From the NCBI RefSeq assembly GCF_039555335.1, contig NC_092647.1:12779094-12843093 (forward strand): a DNA stretch of 64,000 nucleotides, read 5' to 3'. The notes beneath the pieces are model-generated. The model worked only from the letters and a program-made list of their open reading frames with translations. It ran no database searches and was not told where the DNA came from. Source of the DNA: Amphiura filiformis. Lineage: Eukaryota > Echinodermata > Ophiuroidea > Amphilepidida > Amphiuridae. The translations under genes were made by a program, and so were the position numbers. Positions 1 to 14,000 of this stretch are shown piece by piece; position 1 is the first letter of the stretch, and each line of letters opens with the position of its first letter.

Positions 1-79
1 GACTGAGGAAATTCTGACCAAAAAATGGTCATTCAGTGAGACTGGGAACAATTTTTGGTCAAGATATAAAAGTTGATAC

Positions 80-645
80 AAAACTAATGAAAAATAATGA
101 AAAAATGGGGTCATCCAGTGAGAGATTATCAGAAATTGTCCCAACATTTTTGAAAAAGGGGGTCTTTTGGTGTAAGGAAAACAAAAAAGGGGGTCATTGG
201 GTGAGAAGGAGTTCAGTAAAACAAGAAATGGGGTCATTGGGTTAGAGGGAGTTGAAAAATGCGGGTCAATGTGAGAGCAAACTGTAAAAAATATGGGGTC
301 ATTGGGTGAGAGCATTATTTTTGGCATTTGGTGAGAGCAAGATATAAAAAATATGGGGTCATTGGGTGAGAACATAACCTTTTTTTATGGAATCTTTGGG
401 TGAGAGCCGAAACAGCGCAACACAAACCTCTAGTTCAAAATGGCTTCAAATTTCTTTGTTTGATCAAAATAAGTGACAACATCAGTGATAAATGAAAGTT
501 GCTGTTCAAATTGAACAAGTAAGGGTCTTTGGGTGACAGATCAAATGAAAAAATAAGGGGTCTTCGGGTGACAGAACATGTGTTCGTAAAAAAATATGGG
601 GTCTTTGGGTGACAGCGATGCTAAAAAAGGGGGTCTTAACAGCCC
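80..645. repeat. degenerate minisatellite, GGGGTCATTGGGTGAGAG-type
   Basis: About ten imperfect copies of a 30-60 bp unit containing GGGTCATTGGGTGAGAG, separated by A-rich tracts. In the last copies the core changes to GGGTCTTTGGGTGACAG. A 69-codon open frame here is a by-product of the repeat. Related GGGGGTCATAAATTTTT repeats lie at 47.4-47.7 kb. Confidence 0.75.
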
Positions 646-2667
646 TACATACGCGTCACCTCCAAAGTTGGAGTGTCCCCGGGCACTGATGAGTAAAAAA
701 AATCCTACCCAGCTCTGTGAAGGTATAGGCTACATTTAAATTTAAAAAAAAAACCAACAACTTCATTGAAAAAAATTATGATTGCCCCCAAAGGCGGCAA
801 AAGAAAAAAGAGAAGAAGTTTGCCTGTCCCTAACTCCCTAGCCCCCCCCACAAAGGAACCAAAATAACCGTTGCATAAATGTGCAATTTTTTTTCTAATA
901 ATTCAAAATCGTTGAATGCATTCGTATTTTTTGTCAAATCGATGTAAAAAATAAAGTGTCGTGGACATGATAAAATATTTACTAGTTTAATTTCATTTTG
1001 TTTCTAAAATTGATTTTATTATCGAAATATGTCAAAGCCTTTATTTAAAACGCATGTTTGAGAAGCACAGTTTGATTCCTTAGACCTATTTACTAGTATT
1101 TACTTCAGTCAGAAAAAAGTTCCACCTGTTCGATTATTTTTTTTTAAAATCCAGGGGCCAACTACATCAGGCCCCGCCCAAAACATACTTCCAACACGAG
1201 ATCACGACGTATTAATGGTCACGTGGTCATTTTTGATGAATGAATGAGAGAAAATAAACTCATAGTCATAGCGCGATGTTATTGCGTAGTGATTAGAAGT
1301 TTCAGAGCTCATTAATTATTAATCATGCCTGCCGGCACCATTTCCCGCAGAATATGTATTAACAGAAAGTCACGTTAACTTTCGAAATTTTCTTTTTTAT
1401 GCTCTAAATTTTAATTCCAATCCACATATTCGAATGCTCTAGATATTGGTTGGCTAATTGGTTATACATGTATGATATTGGCGCTGAGACAAGCAGGAAG
1501 AATTTTACAAAAAAGAAACAAGAAGAAACTGAATATTGATAAATCTGTGATAACGGTCATGCGTGTATATAAAATTCGGGAGATGTCTGATATCTGTAAA
1601 TAAAGATCAATTATCAGATCTTTATCATTTATAAGGCCTATAAAAATTGAAATTATTATTGAGAAAGTAAATAGATGCAAAATAAATTGGAATTGGAGAG
1701 GAAAGGCAAGCATTTTTTGGCAGGCCGATGGGGGGGGGGGTGATTTTTGGCAAGCCGTTTGGAAATCACCCTCGGGCTCATAATTATTATTGTCCAACCC
1801 TATAGATAAGAGGCTATCATTTCCTTCGGGGGAACTTTTCCAAAAGTTAGCGTCAATAAAATTGCGTTCCCCCTATTTCGGCAAATGACCCCACCCACCA
1901 GAACCGATAGGCCTACACCTTACCCCAATAACCATGTTAACAGGTTAAAATTGTATTGAAACCAGTCTTTTTGTGACTCCCTCCATAAAATATTATGACC
2001 CCCCCCCCCCCATATATTTGTGACAACGTTAACCCCACCTCCCTTTCCGAAGAAAATGACAACCCCGTTATTGGCCAGGAACATTGGCGGAAACTATAAT
2101 TATGAAACAACGTGGCTGCCTATGACCCCCGTAATTATTTATTTATAAGCCTGACACCCAACCCCCGGGACCCCAACCCGGCACTCCAACAAGCTGGTCA
2201 ATTGAGACACAGTATTCATTAATCGAATACCCCGGGATCGAGTAACATGTTGACAACAGGCCATTCATAAAATTATAATAAGGTGAACTTGTTTCAGCTA
2301 AGCGCTGTGATTGGTTGTATGCGTCGTATACCAGACATTGACCACAAAGACCGTCGTCCCGTGTTACCATGGTTACAACTAGATGTCTTGGTACACTAGT
2401 CTCGGGGTAAAGGGTATGTTGGCAACATTCCAGAAATAATATAATCAACTGTTGCCATGGTAGGCTACTAAATTATTGGCCTAGATGGCAAGGAAGTAAA
2501 TAGCCCGCTACATATTCTCCCGTTCTCGGAGACATGTTTTCAAATTTTCAACATGTTTTTTCCGATGATCATGTAAAGTGGTTTTATGAAGCACCTGGTA
2601 GTGAAACTTCTCCAAAATATTAATCGGACCAAGGGCCAGGTCTGGGCAGGCAGATATCTCTGACCAG
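646..2667. other. intergenic, no gene recognised
   Basis: AT-rich spacer with homopolymer C/G tracts near 1730, 2000 and 2800. The short open frames lack conserved protein features or paired splice sites. I see nothing functional here. Confidence 0.5.
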
Positions 2668-3365
2668 GCTAGTGCAGAAGTCCGTCGTACTGCGGTGTAC
2701 CGCGACTGATGCCACTACTAGTAGTGACCATTGATTTTATCGGAAAACTCAAGAGGTGCCAATTGCTACTTACTTGTGGTTGAATATCGCCTACCCCCCC
2801 CCCTACCCCGGTATGAGAGGAATGACGGTGATTCGTTCAACAAAATAGGCCTATGAGGAAATAACATCCTGTGTGTTTCTTTTTTTGTGAAACTTTGACT
2901 TGACATGAAGAAGTGTAGATTGTATATGCCTTACCCGTAAAAAAGATCGACGTGCAGCGGTATTAGTATTATTAATACAATCGGTAAATCAAAGTATCAA
3001 ACCCAATTTTTGGACATATCTTATAAACAGAGCTCAAACACGGATTTAATACATCGCACAGCACCATGCTAACACAATACTAGTGCCGCCCGTAAAGCAA
3101 AAATCACTAGCTACCAATACCATCAACAATAGCTGGTTAATACTGTAACAGTAAACAGTTATATTCATCCATTATCACACACTCCCTAGAATCTGTGTAT
3201 AGTTATATTGACCCATGATTTAAACCAGAGTAAACAATGAACATTGTTTATTCAATGTGCACTAGTGCAGAAGTCCGTCGTACTGCGGTGTACCGCGACT
3301 GGTGCCACTACTATTAGTGACCATGGATTTTATCGGAAAACTCAAGAGGTGCTAATTGCTACTTA
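2668..3365. repeat. pair of ~105-bp direct repeats (2668-2775 and 3260-3365)
   Basis: Both copies begin CTAGTGCAGAAGTCCGTCGT and end GCTAATTGCTACTTAC or GCCAATTGCTACTTAC, with only a few mismatches. Each contains short inverted repeats, for example CACTACTAGTAGTG in the first copy. They are about 590 bp apart in the same orientation. Confidence 0.75.
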
Positions 3366-3464
3366 CAGAAGTGTGACAAAATGGGATGAGGTACGCCCCA
3401 TTTGCGGGATCCTGCTAAAAACCGCAGTGCGACTGGGTAGGCTTTATAAATAATATTGTCAGCT

Positions 3465-3711
3465 TACCCTAAGTACATATCATTAGATTTTTAAAGTTTA
3501 CTATATGAGGACTGTTATATATCAAAAATTTTAAAACTATCAAATTTTAATAATTTGTCATAAAATTTGTGTTGTATCACAAATGTCAAAAAATGAAAAT
3601 TATTTGATATCAGAAGGACTTTCTTCGTATTCAGAATGCAGTTCGATATGTCTGATGTGCTCTCATATCCCACAAAAAATACTGTCGAAACGCTCATTCT
3701 ACATCCCTTAA
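3465..3711. mobile_element. decayed TTAA-type fold-back element, right half
   Basis: Matches the right arm of the complete elements at 36777-37979 and 53425-54092, including TTTGATATCAGAAGGAC and the end AAACGCTCATTCTACATCCCTTAA. No matching left arm is seen, so the copy is truncated. Confidence 0.7.
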
Positions 3712-4001
3712 TAGCAAATTCAGCTTAATTTTGAGATGAAATCATTTCAAAATCAGGAACATTAGTCTTTTGGAGTCTCTTTTTTTTCATCAAATTTGAT
3801 ACATTTTCGGGGTTAGTTTTCCGAACCCCTGCTGTAGAGCTGGAGTGTGCAATCCATCCAAACTCAATTTACCCCCCCCCCCATGGGTAAGCATGTCAAT
3901 GACAAAGCAATGCCTGTAGAAGTATAGGACCTTAAAAATGGTAATATAAATAGAACTACATGTATTTCCATCAAACTACTACCAGAGAGAGTCAATTCAA
4001 T

Positions 4002-4027
4002 TTTATTAGTCCAAGGGTTTGTTTATT
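4002..4027 (-). promoter_or_regulatory. candidate poly(A) signals of the HEPN-DED gene
   Basis: TTTATT at 4002-4007 and again at 4022-4027 reads AATAAA on the minus strand, about 640 bp beyond the stop at 4664. The spacing suits a 3'UTR. Assignment is by position only. Confidence 0.3.
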
Positions 4028-4663
4028 TATTTATATATTTAATCTTTCTTTAACCAGGGTAGCCCCTTCAGTACCTGGTAGTGATCTTCAAGATGGGGGA
4101 AATACTTATTTGTCCCAAATAGTAATATAGTAAAGGGATGGAAGTCACATTATAGCCACCAAATAATAGATATGCTTATCGACTTCAAGAAAATGCTGTT
4201 GTCATTTGAAGGGTTCATCAATAACTGCACAATATGAAGTTGTTCTATTACAGGTATCACAGTAAATTATTCTAACAATCTGAACAGTAACATGTGCCCA
4301 CACATAAATCATATTAAATACCGTAAAGGTTAGCCTAATGGCGCACATGGGCTCCTTTGCCTTGGGGTAAATTTCATGTATAAAAAGCCCTCCTCTGAAA
4401 ATCCCCACAAGAATTAAGGGTATGTGCCCTTATTTGCTGGTGGGATTTTTACGGGAGGGTACTTTTAGATTGTGCCTAAAATTCCAGTTAGGTCAAGGCA
4501 GCCAATAGCGCCATAATCTTTATGGTATGTGTATTAGTGCACAGAGACAGGTCAATGCATGGTCTGTCACCTTTCAACCAGCCTAAAATGTATGATACCA
4601 TCCACACTTAAAATTGACAGTGCCCAAGACCTGCAAATACCATATTCTTATCTACAAAAATAT

Positions 4664-5049
4664 CTAACCTTCTGTCTTTGTCTCCACGGCATCTGCATCT
4701 GTCTCCATGTCGACACCCTTAACATCATCGTCTTTGACAGATGTCAATGGTGCACTACTGGCAGTTACTTCTGCTGCAGGTTCACTGCCTTTTGATGCAT
4801 CATCACCATGATCTCTGCTAGTTTTGTCAACATCTATGTTGGTCCCATCACCAGCTTTACAAGACTCGTCAGTAGTCTCCTTGCCAACTTCCTCATGAGA
4901 TTCCTGGGAGTCTGTTTTTGTCTCTTCTTCACTTGTTCTTCCTTCTTGGGTCTTCTTTTCCTCCACTTGTTTCTTTTTTGCTTCCTCTTCTTTCTGTCTT
5001 TCCTCACTCTCTGCTTCATCAAGCTCTTTATGGGATGCTAGCAATGGGC
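4664..5049 (-). CDS. HEPN-DED gene, coding exon 8, charged C-terminal tail
   Basis: The last coding exon; acceptor TTATTCAG, phase 1 in, stop TAG at 4664-4666. It encodes a Glu/Lys-rich coiled coil (ELDEAESEERQKEEEAKKKQ) followed by an acidic Ser/Thr tail. AAG|GTTAGA overlaps the stop and could act as a weak phase-1 donor, so further exons cannot be fully excluded. A 62-codon basic frame inside it is an overlapping shadow. Confidence 0.7.
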
Positions 5050-8000
5050 CTGAATAAGATTTGAAGAAACAATTTATTTAAAAAAATACCCCCTCCATGT
5101 GCTTTGCATATTTCTACACATTCTTTCAGTTTTTAGGGTCATGGCTTAGGATTATGGTGGGGTACACAGAATACTACTAATTTGTGTTATCCACCCAAAT
5201 TAACTTTGTTGTATAAGTGCCCTATATGCTAAAGGGAATGAACACTGAACAAACCACCTGTTCTAAAACACACAAACGTCAAACAAAAACCACACACATA
5301 AAAAAACTGAAGAAAATTTCATTTTCGTTTCAAGAAGAAACTGAAATAAAGAATTTAGAGATTGGATTTCAGAGAAAATTATCAATGTGTATATATCCAT
5401 ATCAAAACGATGCACTTGTCGGCTGCTACTTGTGTCTCATTTCACATAATAGCTATAGGAATAAACACCAGACTCATTTCAAGTGGAGGTCACTTCAAAT
5501 CATCCTCAAGTCACATGGTTTAGGAATACAGAGAACAATCCATGTGACTTGAGGATGATTTGAAGTGACCCCCACTTGAGATGAGTCTGGTATTTCTAGC
5601 TATTATGTGAAATGAGACACATGTAGCAGCCGACAAGTGCATCGTTTTGATATGGATGTACACAAATCTGATATTGCCTTGTTTTTAGATTTGACATTTT
5701 TGTGGAGCTGTACTCATTCACAAATTCAGCTCATCCTAGTTAATGCCAAGATCTGAGGCATTTAGATGATTTTCCAAAGAGCACACACATGTATAAAGGC
5801 AAAAAGTCAAAGACAGGCAAAGATATTGAAAAGAAATGCCTTGATGAAATGCTATACCTTAATTGAATTAATTCTCTTTCATGTGGAATTTACTTTGGCA
5901 GTCCAGAAATTAAATCGAAAGTTGGTTAATAACCTCTCCAGCAAACATTCTGAATGTGAATATTGATAAATTGATCTTCTTGAATTATGGTTAAACAAAA
6001 CGTACATGAGCCGCACATGAGGTCTTCAGAGTGTTCCTGAAAGAACTATACCAACAGAGCTGTCAATGTCAACATTCAATATTGTATCAAGTGTGCGATA
6101 GCTGGTTTATTTCTCAACAACATCCAACAATTTAGTCCTGTCTGGTTCGGGCATTAAAATATCCAAAAATAAAAGTTTCATATGGCACAATTTTTGGCAG
6201 AGCTCTAATTTCACTCTGGAACAACACATTGTAATTATATTTACATGTAAATTTCTCTTCTGTTGGAGACTATTATTTATCTACAGTGTCAAAGGGGAGG
6301 GGCATTTCCCCCCACAAACTTGGACTTTTCCCCCAGTTAGAACAAAAAAAAAACTTGGTGCCGCTACTGTTTACCTACAATGTACTTTTGACGTTCTGTG
6401 TGATTAAAGACAGACGTATCAGGAACCAGATCATGATCAAAAATATTATGTGTTATTAGTTTTGCAGTGTGCAGTTTCAAAATGAAGGCACTTAAAATCA
6501 AAGTGTTGAAGGAAAAATAAGTACAAATCATTTGTTTGAAAATGGTCCACTACATTACAGTGTGCGTCATGTTTTTGTGACATGGAAGAGTTATTAATTG
6601 AGGCCCAATTAATTGAGACATAATTATTTAAATGGTCTTTCAGGTGCTAATTAGTCAAAGATAGCGAGTCCTAATTTATAAGATGACATACCTGCTTTAA
6701 CATCCTGCACAGAAATGTACTCTTCACCTTCTACTTGAACACCAAAAATGTTCATTTCTGTAAGCCAGCTGCTGTTATTTTTGTTTGCTGTTATCATATC
6801 TTTGGCCGATTCTGGAGGTATTAGAAACACAACCACAATGCATCCTTCATTCAGAGCTGCAAATCTCACTTGCTGTGGTTTGAGTCCTAGCATCTGCACC
6901 AATTTCTCTCTGTACTTTTCTACATCTTGCTGTAAAAAGTGCTTCACGTCCCCTTCAATCTTAAGCTCCACAAATACATACTCATTATCTGTTACACAAA
7001 ACAACACAAAAATGTGACAGTAGACAGTCAAGTACATAAACTGGTCCCAAAAAGTAACTTACCAGGTAAGAAATTCGTCTGTCAAGTTCAAACGACAAAT
7101 CGTATTATACTGAATAGCATATGAGTGGAAGCGGTGTACATTTACGCTGAGTTTGACACCTCATTTGTCGCAAACAGATCAAAACTTTTGAAGTTATGCT
7201 CATTTGAACAAGCCTACTATCAAATTTGAAAGTTGCAGGTCCGCCCCAATGAATTCACACAATAAACAGACACATGAAAGGATGTTCAGAACTTTGATCA
7301 TTCTTCATCCTCACAAGAAGCAATAGGAAAGTTAGTCATGCAAAGAAGAAGAGGAGAGCACTGATTACACCTGTATACTGCCAACCATCTCAAGTGGTAT
7401 GAGTGCAACTTTCATTCCAGTGGATAGGTTCGGTTAAATAAGCATAACTTCAAAAATACTCATCCGTTTGCAACAAATGAGGTGTAAAAATTCGCGTCAA
7501 TTAACACTGCTTCCACTCATATCCCATTTAGTGTAACACAATTTGTCGTTTGAATTTGACAGACAAATTTCTTACCTGGTAAGTTTCTTTTTTGGAGCAG
7601 TTTATAAAGCCATCAGTAATATCAGAGAAGATGACCAAACAACAAAAAACCACAGTTCACAAAGCATATGCACAGGCAGGTATCACATGTGATGCGATTA
7701 AGCGTCATCATGCGAACAGTCACATGGTCACGAAAGCTTGGCGGGCAAGCCACTCCCCGTGGCAAGGTAGGCCCGCACGTGTCTGGCACCAAGGGTCGGT
7801 GGTTCTAAACCGCACCCGAGAAAAAAGTTTTCTCTTCTTCTTTGTTTCTTCCTTCCTTCTTTCCTTCCCCCTCGCCAAAAAGCAGCTAGGGCGTTAGGGT
7901 TAATATAGCCTTGTAAAAATTTGTTATAATAATTATTAAGGGGTACTACACCCTGTGGTAAATTGTGACTATTTTTGCATTTTCTCAAAAATAATAACAC

Positions 8001-11000
8001 ACTGGTAACAAGAGTTATGTATATTATTGGGGCAAGGAATCCAATTACTACACTGAAATTTCAGTGACCCAAGACAAGCGGTTCAGTATATATGATAGGA
8101 AATGAGGTACACCCTAGCGGTACCTTATTTCTTGTCATAAATAACGAACCGCTTATCTTGGGTCACTGAAATTCCAGATAACTTTTGTTACCACTGTGTT
8201 ATTAGTTTTTGAGAAAAATGCAAAAATAGGCACACATTTATCGAGGGGTGAAGTACCCCCTTAACAACATTTTACTCATAGTTAGGCTATCTTTTGAATA
8301 AAGTGCTCAATCCCAAAAGGGAGAGCGTATAAAAATTCAAAGAACAGACCTTCCAGAATAGGTAGTCGTTACTCTGAGTTTCATGCCTAAAAGGCAATCG
8401 TCAGACGACACGATGAAATGCTTTGAGTGGACATGGAACAATATCCTGGAAACGGCAATAGCTCATTTGCATGAGCCGCACTGTTATGTAAATAACGTAT
8501 TATTATTCAAATTTGCTCCTGGTCTTATAGTCGGCGCTATTCATAGCATGCAGGCGGAGCCTGTCCGAACTAAATGGAAGTGTGCAGGCATGTTAAATTG
8601 ATGCGTAATATCACCTTTCTGTGTTATGTATAAGCTAGTATATTTCGTGCACCTTGGTTATATAAAACAGAATGTAATATTCAATGTATTGAAGTGTAGG
8701 ACATTTGACATATAGTAGCCTTGTTATTGTCTGAAATGCAGAGCTCTGGCGACTTAAGCTGGGCGATGTATGCAACGTGTCCGTCCCTGGCTGCATGTAG
8801 AATTCAATTCCAATAATATTGAATTATATCCGATAAATTTGAAGCAATCACAATTGGCCTGCATTTAAAAGAAATGTTAATTCCTAAAGATATATAATCG
8901 AGCATCACGATGTCATTCAATCATGTTAAAGCAGCTATAGATCTTCAAAAGTTCAAGGACATGGGTTACGTAATTTCCACAGCACGCGTTTGATGATAGA
9001 CCTATGAATAAGGGATAAAGTACTCTTCATTTATGATCCGCTACTGAACAACGCCGCCATCACTGGCACAATAATTAAGGATTAAACCTACAAACTTACA
9101 TCCCTGTTAGTGTTAGCTCATGTTCATGAGAATGAGCCTTGGGTAGGCATATGCTTTATATTACACAATGAATCGGTGATTCTGATATTTAGACTCGGGT
9201 ATTTTAGGCCGAGATTTGTTTGTGGGTAGGGCCCTAGCCTATACTTGCTTCCTTTTAAAATTTTGTTTTTATTTCCTATGATTATGATCACACGCGTTTC
9301 TCTCGATCGGCATAGAATCAATCACAGATAGATTTGTCAACAGTCTGCACTGACACGTAGATAGTTGGCGTACATCATGCATCAAGGTGTGCAATGACAC
9401 AGTTAGTAGATCCTCTTTTGTTCTGGGGTCTGTACAAATGTAGCTGAAGGCGTCGACCTATCTGCTCACCTATGCCCTAAAGCAGACTGTGACCAATCAG
9501 ATTTTTGGTCCATTGGTGCTGATATACATAACTAAAATGGCAATATGATGTAAATTTCTTTACATACTTGTAAAAACATTACTTCACGCCCATAGCCGCA
9601 AGCACCAATATGTCTGATTATTGCAGATTGATAATTTTTTAATGAGAATAGGAAAGGAATACAAACACACATACAATACCCCCGTACAAGCTAATATATC
9701 GCCATGTTGAAAGGTCAGATGTCATGTCAAAGGTTTTATTGACTTGAAATACTACTTGTATTTCATACCTTGCATCTGACACGCGCTTTCATCGCATTAT
9801 TGACAGCAAGTCCTTATTTCAACATTACTTTTGTAAAAAGTCATTCCCGACTCAAACTAGTAGACTTTCTGGAAAAAACAAATCACTGGTGCCTGATGGG
9901 AAATACTAGTGCGCCATCACCGGATTGCTCCCTGCTCTGCTAGCTGGCGCTCTTTCAAGCTTGCTACTCGCATTGAACAGGCAGAGTTCGCAAAACTAAC
10001 GGCGTCGTTATTTGCCAACCCTAATTAAACATGATCAAGGGATCGAAATTAATTATTCATAACCGATCGATAACTGGCCTCATTTTCTAACGAGCAAACC
10101 AGCGGGGTTTGTCATAGGTTTGCGTTGGGAATAGAACAACCGTGAATTTAGTGTCACCCCTTGGAGTGGACTACCATCTCTTAGGAATGTGAAAGAATAT
10201 ACATTCCATGGTGTCAACACAGCCAAAGCAAGTCTATCCCAGAGAGAGTAACGACTACCTATTCTGGAAGGTCTGTTCTTTGAATTTTTATAATAATTAT
10301 TATAAATATCCACGCCATATATTTATAGGATTACAGATGAATGAGCAAACAGATAGATATGAACAGAAGGAAAAAGAGCTGTTTGGTTTGTGGGGAACAA
10401 TTGGGTCCCAAATAAAACATAAAAGGGATGGCAGTCCCAAATAAATGATTCCTAAAAAGTAACACCCCCAAGACATTTCGGTATAATCCAATAAGGCGGT
10501 TCTCGAACCACGAGTCTCGCCTGCTTTCGCGATCGCCTGCTTTTACGATTACTTTTGGTAGAAGTAAATGAACCTGCAACAACCCATGGCGATTTGCCTG
10601 TTCAATTTGAGCTTGATTGGACCAATATTGGAATTTGACCTTTGATCCCTAAATTTTGGTGGGTCTCGGCTGGGCACAATTACCTGGCTGATGGTGACTG
10701 TACCCACCAAGTCTCATGCCCATCCGACAATTTTACTAATTTGACCTCAGATGACCCCTACTGACCCCAAAATGACCTTCCAAAATTGGGCTCTAAATGT
10801 TGACTGTACATGTCATGCCCATACAAGTTTTTAGTCATTTGACTTCAGATGACCTCTGAGTGACCTCAGATGACCTTGCAATGACTGTCCAAAAATTTGG
10901 CTCTAAATGATGACTGTACCCACCAAGTTTCATGCCCTGTGAGTTTTTAGAAATTTGACCACAGATGACCCATGGGTGACCGCAGATATCCCTGAAATGA

Positions 11001-14000
11001 CCTTCCAAAAATTTGACTTTAAATGTTGAGTGTCATGCCCATGGATGACCTTTGATGATCCCAAAATGACCTTCCAAAAATTTGGCTCTAAATGTTGACT
11101 GTACCCACCAAGCTTCATGCCCATACAACAGTTTTTAGTAATTTGACCTCAGATGACCCCTGGGTGACCCTGAAATGCCCTTCCAAAAATTTGACTCTTA
11201 ATGTTGACAGTGACCACTTAGTGTCATGCCCATACGACAGTTTTAGTAATGTGACATCAGATGACCCTGAGTGACCTTGGATGACCCTGAAATGACTTTC
11301 CAAAAAACCCCGAAATAATCTTCCGAACATTTTACTCTAAATGTTGACTGTACCCACCAAGTTTCATGCCCATACAACAGTTTTTAGTAATTTGACCTCA
11401 GATGACCCCTGGGTGACCCCGAAATAATCTTCTGAACATTTGACTCTAAATGTTGACTGTACCCACCAAGTTTCATGCCCATACGACAGTATTTAGTAGT
11501 TTGACCTTAGATGACCCCTGGGTGACCTCGGATGACCCGAAATAATCTTCCGAACATTTGACTCTAAATGTTGACTGTACCCACCAAGTTTCATGCCCAT
11601 ATAACAGTTTCAAGTAATTTGACCTCAGATGACCCTGGGGACCTTAGATGACCCAAAATGACCTTCCAAAAATTTGGCTCTAAATGTTGACTGTACCCAC
11701 CAAGTTTCATGCCCATACGACAGTTTTAGTAATTTGACCTCAGATGACCCTGGGTGACCCCGAAATGCCCTTCCAAAATTTGACTCTTAATGTTGACTGT
11801 AACCACTAAGTGTCATGCCCGTACGACAGTTTTAGTAATTTGACATCAGATGACCCCTGGGTGACCTTGGATGACCCTAAATTAGCTTCTGAAACTTTGA
11901 CTCTAAATGTTGACTGTACCCACCAAGTTTCATGCCCATATAGCAGTTTTAGTAATGTGACCTCAGATGACCCCTGTGTGACCTTGGATGGCCCCGAAAT
12001 TACCTTCCGAAACTTTGACTCTAAATGTTGACTGTACCCACCAAGTTTCATGCCCATATGGCAGGTTTTAGTAATTTGACCTCAGATGACCCTTGGGTGA
12101 CCTCGGATGAACCCGAAATAACCTTCCGAAAATTTTACTCCAAATGTTGACTGTACCCACCAAGTTTCATGCCCATACGACAGTTTTTAGTAATTTGACC
12201 TCAGATGACCCCTGGGTGACCTCGGTTGACCCCGAAATAATCTTCCGAGCATTTTACTCTAAATGTTGACTGTACCCACCAAGTTTCATGCCCATACGAC
12301 AGTTTTTAGTAATTTGACCTCAGATGACCCCTGGGTGACCCCCGAAATAATCTTCTGAACATTTGACTCTAAATGTTGACTGTACCCACCAAGTTTCATG
12401 CCCATACGACAGTTTTTAGTAGTTTGACCTTAGATGACCCCTGGGTGACCTCGGATGACCCCGAAATAATCTTCCGAACATTTGACTCTAAATGTTGATT
12501 GTACCCACCAAGTTTCATGCCCATACGACAGTTTTAGTAATTTGACCTTAGATGACCCCTGGGTGACCTCGGATGACCCCAAAAGAATCTTCCTAACATT
12601 TTACTCTAAATGTTGATTGTAACCACCAAGTTTCATGCCCATACGACAGTTTTAGTAATTTGACCTCAGATGACCCCTGGGTGACCTCGGATGACCCCGA
12701 AATAATCTTCCGAACATTTGACTCGATGTAGCACCCCAACAGAGACATTTTTGACATAAAAACCCGTTTTAGACATTTTTTTGAAAAAATGCTTCCTTCA
12801 CCCTAAAAAGGTGGTTTTAAATATTCAGTTTCCTATCCTTTTGTACATGAGAGACATTCTTCAAAGTCTTTTTTTGGCCTAATAACTTGGCCTACATGCC
12901 CGAAATTGATATATATAATGCGCAATATAAAACATTATTTCATTAAATTTTGACCCCCCCCTCAACTTCGAGTGTGGGAGGGGGCCACATGGGGGGGTGC
13001 TAATGAACATTTGACTCGATGTAGCACCCCAACAGAGACATTTCTGACATAAAAACCCGTTTTAGACATTTTTTTGAAAAAATGCTTCCTTCACCCTAAA
13101 AAGGTGGTTTTAAATTTTCAGGTACCTATACTTTTGTACATGAGAGACATTCTTCAAAGTCTTTTTTTGGCCTAATGACTTGGCCTACATGACCGAAATT
13201 GATATATGTAATGCGCAATATAAAAACAATATTTCATTAAATTTTTGACCCCCCCCCCAACTTTGAGTGTGTGGGAGGGGCCACATGGGGGGGGGGGTAC
13301 TAATGTGCATCCTCTCGTCATACTACCCCCTACCACATTATGTTGACCGTACCCACCAAGTATCGTGCCCATATGACAGTTTTTAGTCATTTGACCTCAG
13401 ATGACCCCTGGATGACCTTGGGTGACCTTGACGCACTAACCAATACAAACTTGTTCTGTCTGGGGTGAAGATGCACCCACCCACCAAGTTTGAAGAACGT
13501 ATGCGACCCCTAGTCTCCGAGAAAATAGGTTTTTGCATTTTATGCATAAATTATGCAAATTAGGTACTTAATTACCATATTTTTCGCTGAAAATCGAATC
13601 GGGTTGAGATCCTCTGGTCATACTACCCCCTACGAATCCCCCAGATACAGCTCCACAAGGCGGATTTCTTCAGATTTCCAACCATATTTGTAGAATCGTT
13701 CCGCATAAATTATGCAAATTAACAACTAAATGCGCATACTTTTCAGCGAAAAACTAATCAGGTGATCAGCAGATGTGTATCATAGCTGACACCCGGTTTC
13801 GTTACCATGCGCCCAACGGATCTTGAGATAGTCTGTCCCCAAACTCCGCTATCAATTTGCGCTGATTTGCGCATAAATTATGTTAATTTGCATATTTTTC
13901 CCGAAAACATACGGTTACGAGCAAACTTGGATACCCTTCCTCCCACCAAGTAGCGTCGCCGTAAGTCTTACGGACCCAGATACAGCTCGGACGGACACAC

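Noticed and set aside
8383-8601. 72-codon frame with an upstream octamer-like ATTTGCAT
   Set aside because: No recognisable domain or splice context; the octamer is inside the frame and may be chance.
11092-12057. Open frames of 60-83 codons on both strands of the half-site array
   Set aside because: They follow the ~115-bp repeat period on both strands and have no protein-like composition.
10620-12711. CRISPR-like regularly spaced repeats
   Set aside because: Whole units are tandem without unique spacers, and the genome is animal.
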